Shown here: piece after piece, positions 34,619 to 42,498 of the stretch
Numbering within the stretch: position 1 is the first letter of the stretch
Layout: every line of letters starts with the position of its first letter
Assembly: GCF_900117315.1 (NCBI RefSeq)
Contig: NZ_LT630337.1
Location: forward strand, 1,640,678-1,704,677
Reading direction: 5' to 3'
Length of the DNA stretch: 64,000 bases
Source: Bacillus massilinigeriensis
Lineage (GTDB): Bacteria > Bacillota > Bacilli > Bacillales > Cytobacillaceae
The notes under the pieces: model-generated
The model's input: the letters and a program-made list of their open reading frames with translations, nothing else
Databases searched by the model: none
Told to the model about the DNA's origin: nothing
Position numbers and translations under genes: made by a program

Positions 34619-36256
34619 TTAATAAGTTAATAAATTAATAGATTGTTCTCTTAGTTTATATTTTTGAATCTTTCCTGAGGCTGTCATTGGGTATGAGTCA
34701 GTAAAGAAGATATGTTTAGGGATTTTGTGACGAGAGATTTTCCCTCTACAAAACTCCTTAATATCTTCCGGAGTTGCTGTTTCTCCATCTTTCAGGATGA
34801 TCCAAGCTAATACTTCCTCACCATATTTATCATCCGGAACACCGATAACTTGGGCATCCAATACCTTTGGATGGGAATAAAGAAACTCTTCAATTTCACG
34901 AGGATAGACATTTTCCCCACCACGAATAATCATGTCCTTCAGTCGTCCTGTAATGCGACAATAGCCAGCTTCATCCATTACAGCAAGATCTCCAGTATGT
35001 AGCCAGCCATCCTCGTCAATCGCTTCTTTCGTTGCCTCAGGATTTTTATAATATCCTTTCATCACTTGATAGCCTCGGGTACAAAGCTCACCTTGTTGGT
35101 TATAAGGGAGTTCTCTCGTTGTACCAGGCTCAACGATTTTTACTTCTACATTTGGCAAAGCCCTTCCAACCGTTTCAACCCTTAACACCAAAGGATCATC
35201 TACACGTGTTTGGGTGATGACCGGAGAAGACTCTGTCTGGCCATAGCAGATGGTTATTTCAGACATATTCATCTTGCTAATGACATTTTTCATCACTTCA
35301 ACCGGACAATTGGAACCAGCCATAACACCCGTACGGAGGGTAGATAAATTGTAATTTCCAAAATTCGGATGATTTAGCTCGGCAATAAACATAGTTGGAA
35401 CTCCATGAAGGGCCGTACATTTTTCTTTCTCAACCGTCCAAAGCACCTTTTCAGGATCAAACTCTTGAACAGGAACCATTGTTGCCCCAACGCTTACCGC
35501 TGCTAGAGTACCGATAACACAACCAAAGCAATGGAAAAAAGGTACGGGGATGCAAAGGCGATCCAGCTGACCAAGGTTCATGCATCGCGCGATATTATAT
35601 CCATTGTTTGTAAGGTTGTAGTGAGTTAGCATGACGCCCTTTGGAAATCCAGTCGTCCCAGAAGTATATTGCATATTAATAACATCATCGGGATCCAATT
35701 CTTCCATTCTCATTGTTAACTCTTCATCAGTTACCTTCTCAGCCATTTCTAAAATATCTGACCAGTTATAGGCTCCCTTATATTTCTTCTCACCAAGAAT
35801 AATGATATTTTTCAATAATGGTAGTCTCTTTGATTCAAGTTTGCCAGGCTCAGATAACTCTAACTCCGGACATAGCTCATAAATGGTATTTATATAAGAG
35901 TGATCCCTGTAATCTTCAATTAAAAATAGGGTCGTACAATCAGATTGTTTTAAGAGGTATTCTAATTCTGTGGAGCGATAATTCGTGTTGACTGTGACTA
36001 GCACCGCACCCATTTTTGCGGTACCAAATTGCAAGCTGACCCATTCCGGGATGTTTGTTGACCAAGCGGCTACATTCTCCCCTTTTTTTATTCCTAATGC
36101 GATTAATCCTTTAGCGACCTTCTCACAAATCCTATTAAATTCACTGTAAGAATACCTTAGACCCCTGTCAGGGTATACAAGCGCTTCATGATTGGGTATT
36201 TCTTGGGCTTTTACAGCTAATAGTTCACCTACAGTTTGACGAATCAATCCACTCAT
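34619..36256 (-). CDS. yngI: Acyl-CoA synthetase, AMP-binding (YngI)
   Basis: A 545-residue adenylate-forming ligase that activates a carboxylic acid to its CoA thioester. Motifs present are the P-loop YTSGTTGFPKGVMLTHYN, CYGQTES, the hinge GRLKDMIIRGGENVYP and the C-terminal lysine segment TASGKIQKYKLRE. In the B. subtilis cluster the equivalent gene lies in the same place, suggesting activation of a short or branched acid such as isovalerate. The start MSGLIRQ follows TAGGAGGAGATAGG. Confidence 0.92.
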   Translation of the reverse strand: MSGLIRQTVGELLAVKAQEIPNHEALVYPDRGLRYSYSEFNRICEKVAKGLIALGIKKGENVAAWSTNIPEWVSLQFGTAKMGAVLVTVNTNYRSTELEYLLKQSDCTTLFLIEDYRDHSYINTIYELCPELELSEPGKLESKRLPLLKNIIILGEKKYKGAYNWSDILEMAEKVTDEELTMRMEELDPDDVINMQYTSGTTGFPKGVMLTHYNLTNNGYNIARCMNLGQLDRLCIPVPFFHCFGCVIGTLAAVSVGATMVPVQEFDPEKVLWTVEKEKCTALHGVPTMFIAELNHPNFGNYNLSTLRTGVMAGSNCPVEVMKNVISKMNMSEITICYGQTESSPVITQTRVDDPLVLRVETVGRALPNVEVKIVEPGTTRELPYNQQGELCTRGYQVMKGYYKNPEATKEAIDEDGWLHTGDLAVMDEAGYCRITGRLKDMIIRGGENVYPREIEEFLYSHPKVLDAQVIGVPDDKYGEEVLAWIILKDGETATPEDIKEFCRGKISRHKIPKHIFFTDSYPMTASGKIQKYKLREQSINLLTY

Positions 36257-36273
36257 CCTATCTCCTCCTATTT

Positions 36274-37416
36274 TTAACAACCTAAGTGTCGAGCAATGAC
36301 AAGACGTTGAATCTCAGAAGTTCCTTCACCGATTTCCATCAATTTGATATCACGTAAATGCCTCTCTACATCATATTCCTTCATGTATCCGTTACCACCA
36401 TGAATTTGAATGGCATGGTTACATACTCTAAATCCGGCTTCAGATGCAAATAATTTAGCAAAAGCTGCCTCCTTTCCAAAGGGTTTGCCTTGGTCTTTCA
36501 ACCAAGCTGATTTATACACCATGTTACGAGCCAATTCAATTTCCATTGCCATATCTGCTAATTTGAATTGGATGGCTTGGAATTTAGAAATTGATTGACC
36601 AAATTGCTCTCGTTCTTTTGCATATTGTAGTGTTTTTTCATAGGCTGCTTGAGCTATACCTACAGATAAAGCCGCAATGGATATCCGTCCCCCGTCTAAA
36701 GTATATAAAAATTGGCTAAAGCCTTTTTTCTCATCACCTAGAAGGTTCTCTCTTGGCACACGAACATTTTCAAGGATGATTTCACAAGTATTCGAACCGC
36801 GAACTCCCATCTTGTCATAATTACTACTTATGGTTACCCCTGGAGTGTTTGTCGGAACGATGATTGCTGATACAATATTTCTGCCATCGTCCCTTTTCCC
36901 TGTGACAGCGGTTACAATTACTTGTTTAGAATAGCTTGCATTAGTTATCCAACATTTCTGTCCATTAATAACCCATTCATCACCATCAAGCTCTGCCTTT
37001 GTTCTTGTACCCCCAGCATCAGATCCAGCATTGGGCTCTGTTAATCCAAAAGCCCCTAAGGTTTCTCCCTTTGCCATTGGAACAAGCCATTTTTGCTTTT
37101 GTTCCTCAGTTCCAAAATAATATATAGGACTTGCCCCTAAACTAGTATTCGCTGCATAACTAAGTCCGGTTCCACCACATGCCTTTCCAATTTCCTCTAC
37201 TGCAATACAGTACGAAACCGTATCTCCTCCTGAACCCCCATATTCCTCTGGGAATGGAATGCCCAGGAGTCCTAGTTTTCCAAGTTTCTCAAAGGTCTCT
37301 ATGCGCATTTTCGAGGTTTCGTCTACCTCTCTGGCATATGGTCTGATTTCCTTATCTGCAAAATCCCTTACCATTTCCTGAAGCATTAGTTGTTCACTAG
37401 TTAACTCAAAATTCAT
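36274..37416 (-). CDS. yngJ: Acyl-CoA dehydrogenase, isovaleryl-CoA type (YngJ)
   Basis: A 380-residue FAD acyl-CoA dehydrogenase with GAFGLTEPNAGSDAGGTRT, CWITNASYSKQVIV, IQIHGGNGYMKEYDVERHLRD and EGTSEIQRLVIAR. It is the first structural gene of the operon and would make the 3-methylcrotonyl-CoA used by the carboxylase. In the B. subtilis operon this gene is sigma-E controlled. Here a sigma-A-like promoter overlapped by two TetR-type palindromes lies just upstream, suggesting substrate induction. The ATG follows CGGAGGGGAACAA. Confidence 0.93.
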   Translation of the reverse strand: MNFELTSEQLMLQEMVRDFADKEIRPYAREVDETSKMRIETFEKLGKLGLLGIPFPEEYGGSGGDTVSYCIAVEEIGKACGGTGLSYAANTSLGASPIYYFGTEEQKQKWLVPMAKGETLGAFGLTEPNAGSDAGGTRTKAELDGDEWVINGQKCWITNASYSKQVIVTAVTGKRDDGRNIVSAIIVPTNTPGVTISSNYDKMGVRGSNTCEIILENVRVPRENLLGDEKKGFSQFLYTLDGGRISIAALSVGIAQAAYEKTLQYAKEREQFGQSISKFQAIQFKLADMAMEIELARNMVYKSAWLKDQGKPFGKEAAFAKLFASEAGFRVCNHAIQIHGGNGYMKEYDVERHLRDIKLMEIGEGTSEIQRLVIARHLGC

Positions 37417-37436
37417 TTGTTCCCCTCCGTTATTTT

Positions 37437-37473
37437 ACTGACTGGTCGGTCTGTTATATACCGACTAGTCGGT
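37437..37473. promoter_or_regulatory. Paired TetR-type operator palindromes
   Basis: ACCGACTAGTCGGT (37460-37473) is a perfect palindrome. ACTGACTGGTCGGT (37437-37450) matches it at 12 of 14 positions, and the centres are 23 bp apart. They overlap the spacer and the start region of the yngJ promoter, so a bound dimer pair would block transcription. The neighbouring TetR protein is the obvious binder (inference). Confidence 0.75.
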
Positions 37474-37483
37474 CTGTGATCAA
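37455..37483 (-). promoter_or_regulatory. Predicted sigma-A promoter of the yngJ operon
   Basis: On the minus strand TTGATC and TATATA are 17 bases apart. The perfect palindrome lies between them and the second palindrome just downstream. Confidence 0.6.
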
Positions 37484-37515
37484 AAAATTGAAATAGGCAG
37501 ACACACTTATTAATG

Positions 37516-38139
37516 CTAATTTTTAATAAAAAACGACTGCGATTTTGCCTCTTCCATTCCCTTTTCAGTTACAAGGGAATGCATGATTAAATCGTTAAAA
37601 ATGATTGCAATGGATTCAATGGTTAAGGGTCCATCCTTGTTAAACCATTTGTATGTCCAGTTAATCATCCCAATAATTGCCATGGCAGTAATGTCAGCAG
37701 GGACCTCTGAACGAAAGTCTCCCGCTCGTTGACCTTCTCGAATCACTTGAATTAATAGGTTTCTATAATGATCGCGCTTTTCATTAATTTTCTGATTGTA
37801 TGTTCCTGTTAAATAGGTGCTTTCCTGATAAAAAACGGTGATATGTGGTTTATATAAGTCAAATACCTTGGTGAATGATTGAATTATGGCACAAAGCCTA
37901 GAGATTGGCGTATCATACTTATCGTATGCTTCCTGTGCCTTAGTGAGTACATAGGAGATAAAAATATCGTGGATATAATAAAGCAGTTCATCCTTTGATT
38001 TGAAGTTGTGATAAAAACCCCCTTTCGAAGCCTTTGATTCCCCAACTATCTGATCAATAGTTGTTCCATGATAGCCATTCCGCTCAAACAAGTTAATGGC
38101 TGTTTCTACAAGTCGATCCTTGAGACTATTTTTTTTCAT
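37516..38139 (-). CDS. TetR/AcrR family repressor of the acyl-CoA operon
   Basis: A 207-residue TetR-family regulator. The N-terminal helix-turn-helix is visible as TAINLFERNGYHGTTIDQIVGESKASKGGFYHNFKSKDELL, split here only for recognition of the HTH core at about residues 12-50. The C-terminal ligand domain includes a YxKW-like segment near INWTYKWFNKDGPL. It lies directly upstream of yngJ on the same strand, and tandem palindromes sit in the gap between them. Such regulators of fatty or branched acyl-CoA breakdown respond to acyl-CoA. The start MKKNSLKDR follows AAGGATGG. Confidence 0.88.
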   Translation of the reverse strand: MKKNSLKDRLVETAINLFERNGYHGTTIDQIVGESKASKGGFYHNFKSKDELLYYIHDIFISYVLTKAQEAYDKYDTPISRLCAIIQSFTKVFDLYKPHITVFYQESTYLTGTYNQKINEKRDHYRNLLIQVIREGQRAGDFRSEVPADITAMAIIGMINWTYKWFNKDGPLTIESIAIIFNDLIMHSLVTEKGMEEAKSQSFFIKN

Positions 38140-38336
38140 TTTCACCATCCTTACAGATAATGGTATCAAAAACATGTAAATATTTCAAATATTTTCAAAA
38201 AATGTTAACTCAAGGATTATAGACTATTTTTTTATTTAACAATTACCATTCAAATGAATGTAAATGATATTTCAGGAATAATTACAGATTCACTGGGAAA
38301 ATTTATATATATCGCTTACTAAGGAGTGCGCTCATC

Positions 38337-38672
38337 ATGCCTATCATTGTTTATCAAACATTTGTGATTAAACAAGAGAAATTTAAAGAAGGAATTGAAA
38401 ACCTTAGAGAAATCAAAATGCATCGCATTGAAAATTATGACCACACCGTTGAAATTCTTACACCTGTTTCAGGTCATGACCATACATATGCTTTACTATG
38501 TACATACGAAGGATTAGCTGAAATGGAATTACAAAATAAGAAAATGTTCGAGGATGAAGAGTATGTGAAGTTAATTGGTGAATTCTTCTTAGAAAATATC
38601 GAGCAAGGCAGTATGTATACACAAATATTTCGATCTATTAGTGAAGGGAAAACCAAGAAAAAACAAAGTTGA
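38337..38672 (+). CDS. Small dimeric alpha-beta barrel-like protein, unknown function
   Basis: A 111-residue cytoplasmic protein. Alternating strands and helices (IIVYQTFVIKQEKFKEGIE, then HTYALLCTYEGLAEMEL) suggest an ABM/NIPSNAP-like ferredoxin fold, which in other proteins forms heme-degrading or monooxygenase dimers. No catalytic residues can be pointed out. The ATG follows AAGGAGTGCGCTCATC. It is divergent from the TetR gene and ends with a plausible terminator. Confidence 0.55.
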   Translation: MPIIVYQTFVIKQEKFKEGIENLREIKMHRIENYDHTVEILTPVSGHDHTYALLCTYEGLAEMELQNKKMFEDEEYVKLIGEFFLENIEQGSMYTQIFRSISEGKTKKKQS

Positions 38673-38698
38673 GAAACTTTGTTCTTTCACATTTTTTT
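38662..38698 (+). terminator. Terminator after the small barrel-like gene
   Basis: AACAAAGTT pairs with AACTTTGTT and a T-rich tract follows within a few bases. Confidence 0.65.
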
Positions 38699-38853
38699 CA
38701 AATACCTGCTGTTACAGCAAATATCGTGTACTCGCTAGCATTTCAATATTCGTATATACATGAGATGGTTAATCGTTGGACAAACTATTTTTATACTTCA
38801 TGAAAGGTGGCACTTTTATGAAAAAAATTACTTATGCTTTAAGGAGGGCTACA

Positions 38854-39366
38854 ATGGGTATTTTAAGCGGTAACCCTAAGGAAGAACCATTACACTATGG
38901 TGAGGTCTTTGATATTTGGTCTGCACAATTAGCTGGAAATAGCATGATTGCTGGCTATCAAATGATGCTAAACCACGCTGGAGATGATGACTTAAAAAAA
39001 CTATTAAATGAAGCCATCGATTTAGGAAAGCAACAAAGAGAACAATTAGAAGTATTGTTAAAAGAAAATGGAATTGGTCTGCCCCCTGCACCACCAGAAC
39101 CACCAGAGGCATGCTTAGAGGAAATTCCCATCGGAGCAAGAATGCCGGATCAATCCATTGCAGCTACACTGTCAGCAGATATTGCTGCTGGTCTAGTTCT
39201 ATGTAGTCAAATAATCGGTAAAGCGATAAGAGAAGATGTAGCCATGATGTTTGGACAATTCCATAATCAAAAGATGACACTTGGAGGAAAGGTTCTTCGA
39301 TTAAATAAAGAAAAAGGGTGGCTGATTCCTCCACCATTACATCTAAATAAAAATCACGACTGTTAA
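38854..39366 (+). CDS. DUF3231 family protein (spore/coat-associated type)
   Basis: A 170-residue ferritin-like helical protein of the DUF3231 family, starting MGILSGNPKEEPLHYGEV, with a proline-rich linker LPPAPPEPPEACLEE. Bacillus members are often associated with sporulation, but their function is not known. I chose the ATG at 38854 because AAGGAGGGCTACA precedes it exactly and family members begin MGILSGNP. An in-frame ATG at 38818 also has its own ribosome site (AAAGGTGG), so a 12-residue longer form is possible. Terminator follows. Confidence 0.8.
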   Translation: MGILSGNPKEEPLHYGEVFDIWSAQLAGNSMIAGYQMMLNHAGDDDLKKLLNEAIDLGKQQREQLEVLLKENGIGLPPAPPEPPEACLEEIPIGARMPDQSIAATLSADIAAGLVLCSQIIGKAIREDVAMMFGQFHNQKMTLGGKVLRLNKEKGWLIPPPLHLNKNHDC

Positions 39367-39409
39367 TACTCATCAAACATTTTTGTATTATTAATCCAAC
39401 CCGCTATCA

Positions 39410-39439
39410 AAAACACGGAAAACAAAGCCGTGTTTTTTT
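39410..39439 (+). terminator. Terminator after the DUF3231 gene
   Basis: AAAACACGG and CCGTGTTTTTTT form a stem with an AAAACAAAG loop and an attached T-run. Confidence 0.85.
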
Positions 39440-39565
39440 GATTTTAAAAAAAAAAGGATTTTGTCATCACCATCATAAACTAACCTATCAAAAAAAGAAG
39501 ACAGACACCTAGTGGATGTCTTAATAGTAAAATATCATTGTATTATTTTAGAGGTAGGTGGATGT

Positions 39566-40426
39566 ATGTTCTATCATATTAAAGAATTACAATATCATGC
39601 AAAGCCAGAACGACCCGATCCATTGTTTGCCAAACAATTACAGGAGGTTTTGGGCGGACAATTCGGAGAAATCTCAGTAGCTTTACAATACCTTTTCCAG
39701 GGATGGAGTGTTCGAGGGAACGGAAAGTATAAGGATCTCCTTATGGATACTGGAGCTGAAGAATTAGCTCATATTGAAATGTTAGCAACTATGATTGCTC
39801 GACTTCTAGATGGTGCTCCTGTTGGCGACCAAATGGTTGCTGCACAAGATCCAGTAATTGGGGCTATACTGGGAGGGATGAATCCTCAGCATGCAATCGT
39901 ATCCGGACTTGGAGCCATGCCTGCAGATAGTGTGGGTAATAGGTGGACAGCTGATTATATTATTGCAAGCGGGAATTTACTTGCTGATTTTCGTGCGAAT
40001 TTAAATGCTGAATCTCAAGGTAGACTCCAAGCAGTACGATTATATGAAGCAACAACCGATCGCGGAGTGAAAGATATGCTTGCGTGGTTAATCGCTAGGG
40101 ATACCATGCACCAAAACCAGTGGATAGCCGCTATTAAGGAATTGGAGGAGAAGGAAAATATCGTAGTTCCAAGTTCGTTCCCAAGACAGTTTGAAAAAAG
40201 AGAAGTATCACATGTCTTATTTAATTTCTCACAAGGAGATGAAAGTTCGACAGGCCGTTGGGCTAATGGTCCTAGCATGGATGGGGAAGGAGTATTCCAA
40301 TATGTTCAACAACCACTTCCTTTGGCTAAAAAGCCTCACTTAAAACCAGCCCCACCATATATTCATAACACACTCCCTTCATTACTCCAAGATCATACTG
40401 CTGGACTCGTTCCACCAATCTTCTAG
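39566..40426 (+). CDS. Manganese catalase family protein (CotJC/YjqC type)
   Basis: A 286-residue ferritin-like dimanganese catalase that splits hydrogen peroxide. The metal ligands lie in GGQFGEISVALQYLFQGW, the EELAHIEM segment, NLNAESQGRLQAVRLYE and RDTMHQNQW. The extended C-terminal tail after GDESSTGRWANGP is typical of the longer Bacillus forms. The start MFYHIKELQ follows GAGGTAGGTGG. Such proteins are often spore associated. A second, different manganese catalase lies convergently at 40623-41477. Confidence 0.9.
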   Translation: MFYHIKELQYHAKPERPDPLFAKQLQEVLGGQFGEISVALQYLFQGWSVRGNGKYKDLLMDTGAEELAHIEMLATMIARLLDGAPVGDQMVAAQDPVIGAILGGMNPQHAIVSGLGAMPADSVGNRWTADYIIASGNLLADFRANLNAESQGRLQAVRLYEATTDRGVKDMLAWLIARDTMHQNQWIAAIKELEEKENIVVPSSFPRQFEKREVSHVLFNFSQGDESSTGRWANGPSMDGEGVFQYVQQPLPLAKKPHLKPAPPYIHNTLPSLLQDHTAGLVPPIF

Positions 40427-40561
40427 ATTCAAACTATTGATGCAAAAAAGCCCCTTATTCCTTGTATGACAAACACAAATTTCCATAAAGCTAAAGGAAT
40501 AGATACAAGTTCACTCACAAAGATATCTCTTCTACTTCTTACTTAAAAAACTGAAAATACT

Positions 40562-40595
40562 AGGTTGCACCCCATCAAATTATGGGTTGCAACCT
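40562..40595. terminator. Hairpin between the two convergent catalase genes
   Basis: AGGTTGCACCCCAT pairs with ATGGGTTGCAACCT (one mismatch). It lies between convergent genes; T-runs are short, so it is probably but not certainly a terminator. Confidence 0.6.
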
Positions 40596-40622
40596 AATTA
40601 ATAACAATATTCACTTAATAAA

Positions 40623-41477
40623 TTAAGATTGTAAATCATGTAACCCAGGGCTATGTTCATTTGGCATTTCAGGTAACACTGGAACTGGATAACCCTTTGG
40701 AGGAGGTACCACTTGAAGACTGCCATCATCTCTACTAGGGGATTCGCCCTGAAAAATTTGTCCAATCAATGTATCATCTAATCTAAAATTGAACTGGGCA
40801 GAATGGAAGCCCATCTCAACATACTTACGACATTCCGGATATTTGTTAATATCATAATTCGGGACAGGGAAAATCTTACCCCAATTTACTCCAAGTGTTT
40901 CAAGCGCTTTTGCAAATGCATTTTGATGTGCATTATCTCGAACGATTAAGAAAGCTAGCGTTTCGCGAAAGGTTTTATTCGTACTCATCTCATATATCCT
41001 TGATTTCTGTAATACCCCTGTAGATTCCAATACTAGATTATCTAATAAGTCACTGATTAGGTTTCCATGACTGTACACATAATTCCCCATCCATGGATTT
41101 CCCGCTGCATCAACAGGAAGGGAGCTTTGAGCACCCATTATATAATGGTGTGGATTGGCATGCTTGATAGCATCTGCCAAAGGGGCACCAGTATCGCCTC
41201 CTGCACCAACTGCCTCTTCACCTGAACCATTTAATAGTTGATTAATGGTCGTTTGAACAAGTTCAACATGGCTTATCTCTTCAAGGAAAACACCTCTAAT
41301 TAAATCGCGATACTGCTTCTGATTTCCGCGAAAGTTGGCACTTTGAAAGAAAAACTGCATCATAGTTCTCATTTCACCAAATCTTCCACCTAACGTTTCC
41401 TGCAATACCTTAGCAGCTTCAGGGTCAGGCTTATCTGGAACGATCATATTAATCAAATCTTCTCGATAAAAATACAA
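40623..41477 (-). CDS. ydbD: Manganese catalase family protein (YdbD type)
   Basis: A 284-residue dimanganese catalase close to Bacillus YdbD. Metal-ligand segments are GGRFGEMRTMMQFFFQ, EEISHVELV, NLVLESTGVLQKSRIYE and RDNAHQNAF. I place the start at a TTG (41477), about 8 bases after AGGGGG. It gives the N-terminus MYFYREDLIN, which fits the family; no ATG gives this N-terminus. A longer frame to 41528 has no ribosome site. Convergent with the other catalase gene. Confidence 0.88.
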   Translation of the reverse strand: MYFYREDLINMIVPDKPDPEAAKVLQETLGGRFGEMRTMMQFFFQSANFRGNQKQYRDLIRGVFLEEISHVELVQTTINQLLNGSGEEAVGAGGDTGAPLADAIKHANPHHYIMGAQSSLPVDAAGNPWMGNYVYSHGNLISDLLDNLVLESTGVLQKSRIYEMSTNKTFRETLAFLIVRDNAHQNAFAKALETLGVNWGKIFPVPNYDINKYPECRKYVEMGFHSAQFNFRLDDTLIGQIFQGESPSRDDGSLQVVPPPKGYPVPVLPEMPNEHSPGLHDLQS

Positions 41478-41591
41478 ACAAAGAACCCCCTTAATATCCT
41501 TTTTTACATAATTATTTTCTCCAATCAAAGGGTTCTTATCCTTTACTTAAGTTAATAAAATAAAAGAATGATTAAAAAGGGGCGTAAAGAG

Positions 41592-42086
41592 ATGCAACAT
41601 AAAGTGAAAAGAGGAGAAACGTTATCGATTATTGCCATCAACTATCGAAGAAGCTTACACCAAATATTGATGGCTAATCCGCGTATCAATCCAAATATCA
41701 TCTACCCTGGTCAGCTGATTACAATTCCTGGTCTTCCTTCACCGGAATCAATCCCTTACCGAATTCAGGTTTCATTGACAAACAGGACATTATCTTTATT
41801 TGATAAAAACCGTTTAATAAAAACCTATCCCGTGGGTATAGGAAAAATGTTAACGCAAACTCCAACTGGGGATTTTGTTATTGTTAATCGTGAGCCCAAC
41901 CCTGGAGGACCCTATGGGGTTTTATGGCTTTCCTTGTCCAAGGCTGGTTACGGAATTCATGGTACGAACAATCCTTCTTCTATCGGAAAAATGGTTTCGA
42001 GTGGGTGTGTGCGTATGCATAATAAGGATGTCTTAGATCTTGCTGCGAAAGTACCAAATGGAACAAGTGTAAAGATTCTAAGATAA
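41592..42086 (+). CDS. L,D-transpeptidase with N-terminal LysM domain (YkuD family)
   Basis: A 164-residue cell-wall enzyme that forms peptide bonds between peptidoglycan stems. Residues about 2-48 are a LysM wall-binding repeat ([17 protein letters not shown], ending PGQLITIPG). The remainder is a YkuD catalytic domain with [10 protein letters not shown] and the nucleophile cysteine in SSGCVRM. No signal peptide is seen, as in B. subtilis YkuD, which is found in spores. The start MQHKVKRG follows AAAGGGG. A dispersed repeat follows the stop. Confidence 0.92.
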   Translation: MQHKVKRGETLSIIAINYRRSLHQILMANPRINPNIIYPGQLITIPGLPSPESIPYRIQVSLTNRTLSLFDKNRLIKTYPVGIGKMLTQTPTGDFVIVNREPNPGGPYGVLWLSLSKAGYGIHGTNNPSSIGKMVSSGCVRMHNKDVLDLAAKVPNGTSVKILR

Positions 42087-42127
42087 AGTGAAACTTCCAT
42101 CGGCGGGGGTTTTCTTCATCCCCCACC
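42082..42127 (+). repeat. Dispersed repeat GATAAAGTGAAACTTCCATC with GGGGG/CCCCC hairpin, copy 1
   Basis: The element starts with GATAAAGTGAAACTTCCATC and continues with GGCGGGGGTTTT, then ATCCCCCACC, which can pair with GGCGGGGG. It overlaps the L,D-transpeptidase stop region and may serve as its terminator. A second copy stands at 63951-63985. Confidence 0.75.
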
Positions 42128-42238
42128 AAATGCTAACTGTTCCCTACGTCGAACAATCCTTCCCCACTCCATTTTTCCTTTTTAAAACAGAAAAGCTTTC
42201 AACCCATTTTATAAGGAATTGTAAAACTTTTATTAGGC

Positions 42239-42460
42239 TTAACGAATAAACTTATAATTTTGATGGTTCACCACCGTTTTTATCGGTTCATCCTTCTTAA
42301 CATTTCTCCCTATTTCTACAATAACAGAATTTTCACGAACAACTACAACTTTCCCTTTCTTCCCTTTCTCCACCCCTTTAATTATTTCAATTTGATCGCC
42401 TTCTTTTGCTTTTTTCACTTTTTTACTTTCCTTTGACTCCTTTATTATTTCTTCCTCCAT
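42239..42460 (-). CDS. Small KOW-motif protein (DUF2187-like)
   Basis: A 73-residue protein with a lysine- and glutamate-rich N-terminus and a KOW-like beta barrel (GDQIEIIKGVEKGKKGKVVVV). KOW domains bind RNA or ribosomal proteins. The start MEEEIIKES follows AAAGGGG. It is encoded nine codons or fewer downstream of an RNase J gene on the same strand, so the two are probably co-transcribed and may act on the same RNA. Confidence 0.75.
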   Translation of the reverse strand: MEEEIIKESKESKKVKKAKEGDQIEIIKGVEKGKKGKVVVVRENSVIVEIGRNVKKDEPIKTVVNHQNYKFIR

Positions 42461-42498
42461 TTTTATATACCCCTTTCTTTGAAAACTCAATTTTTAAC

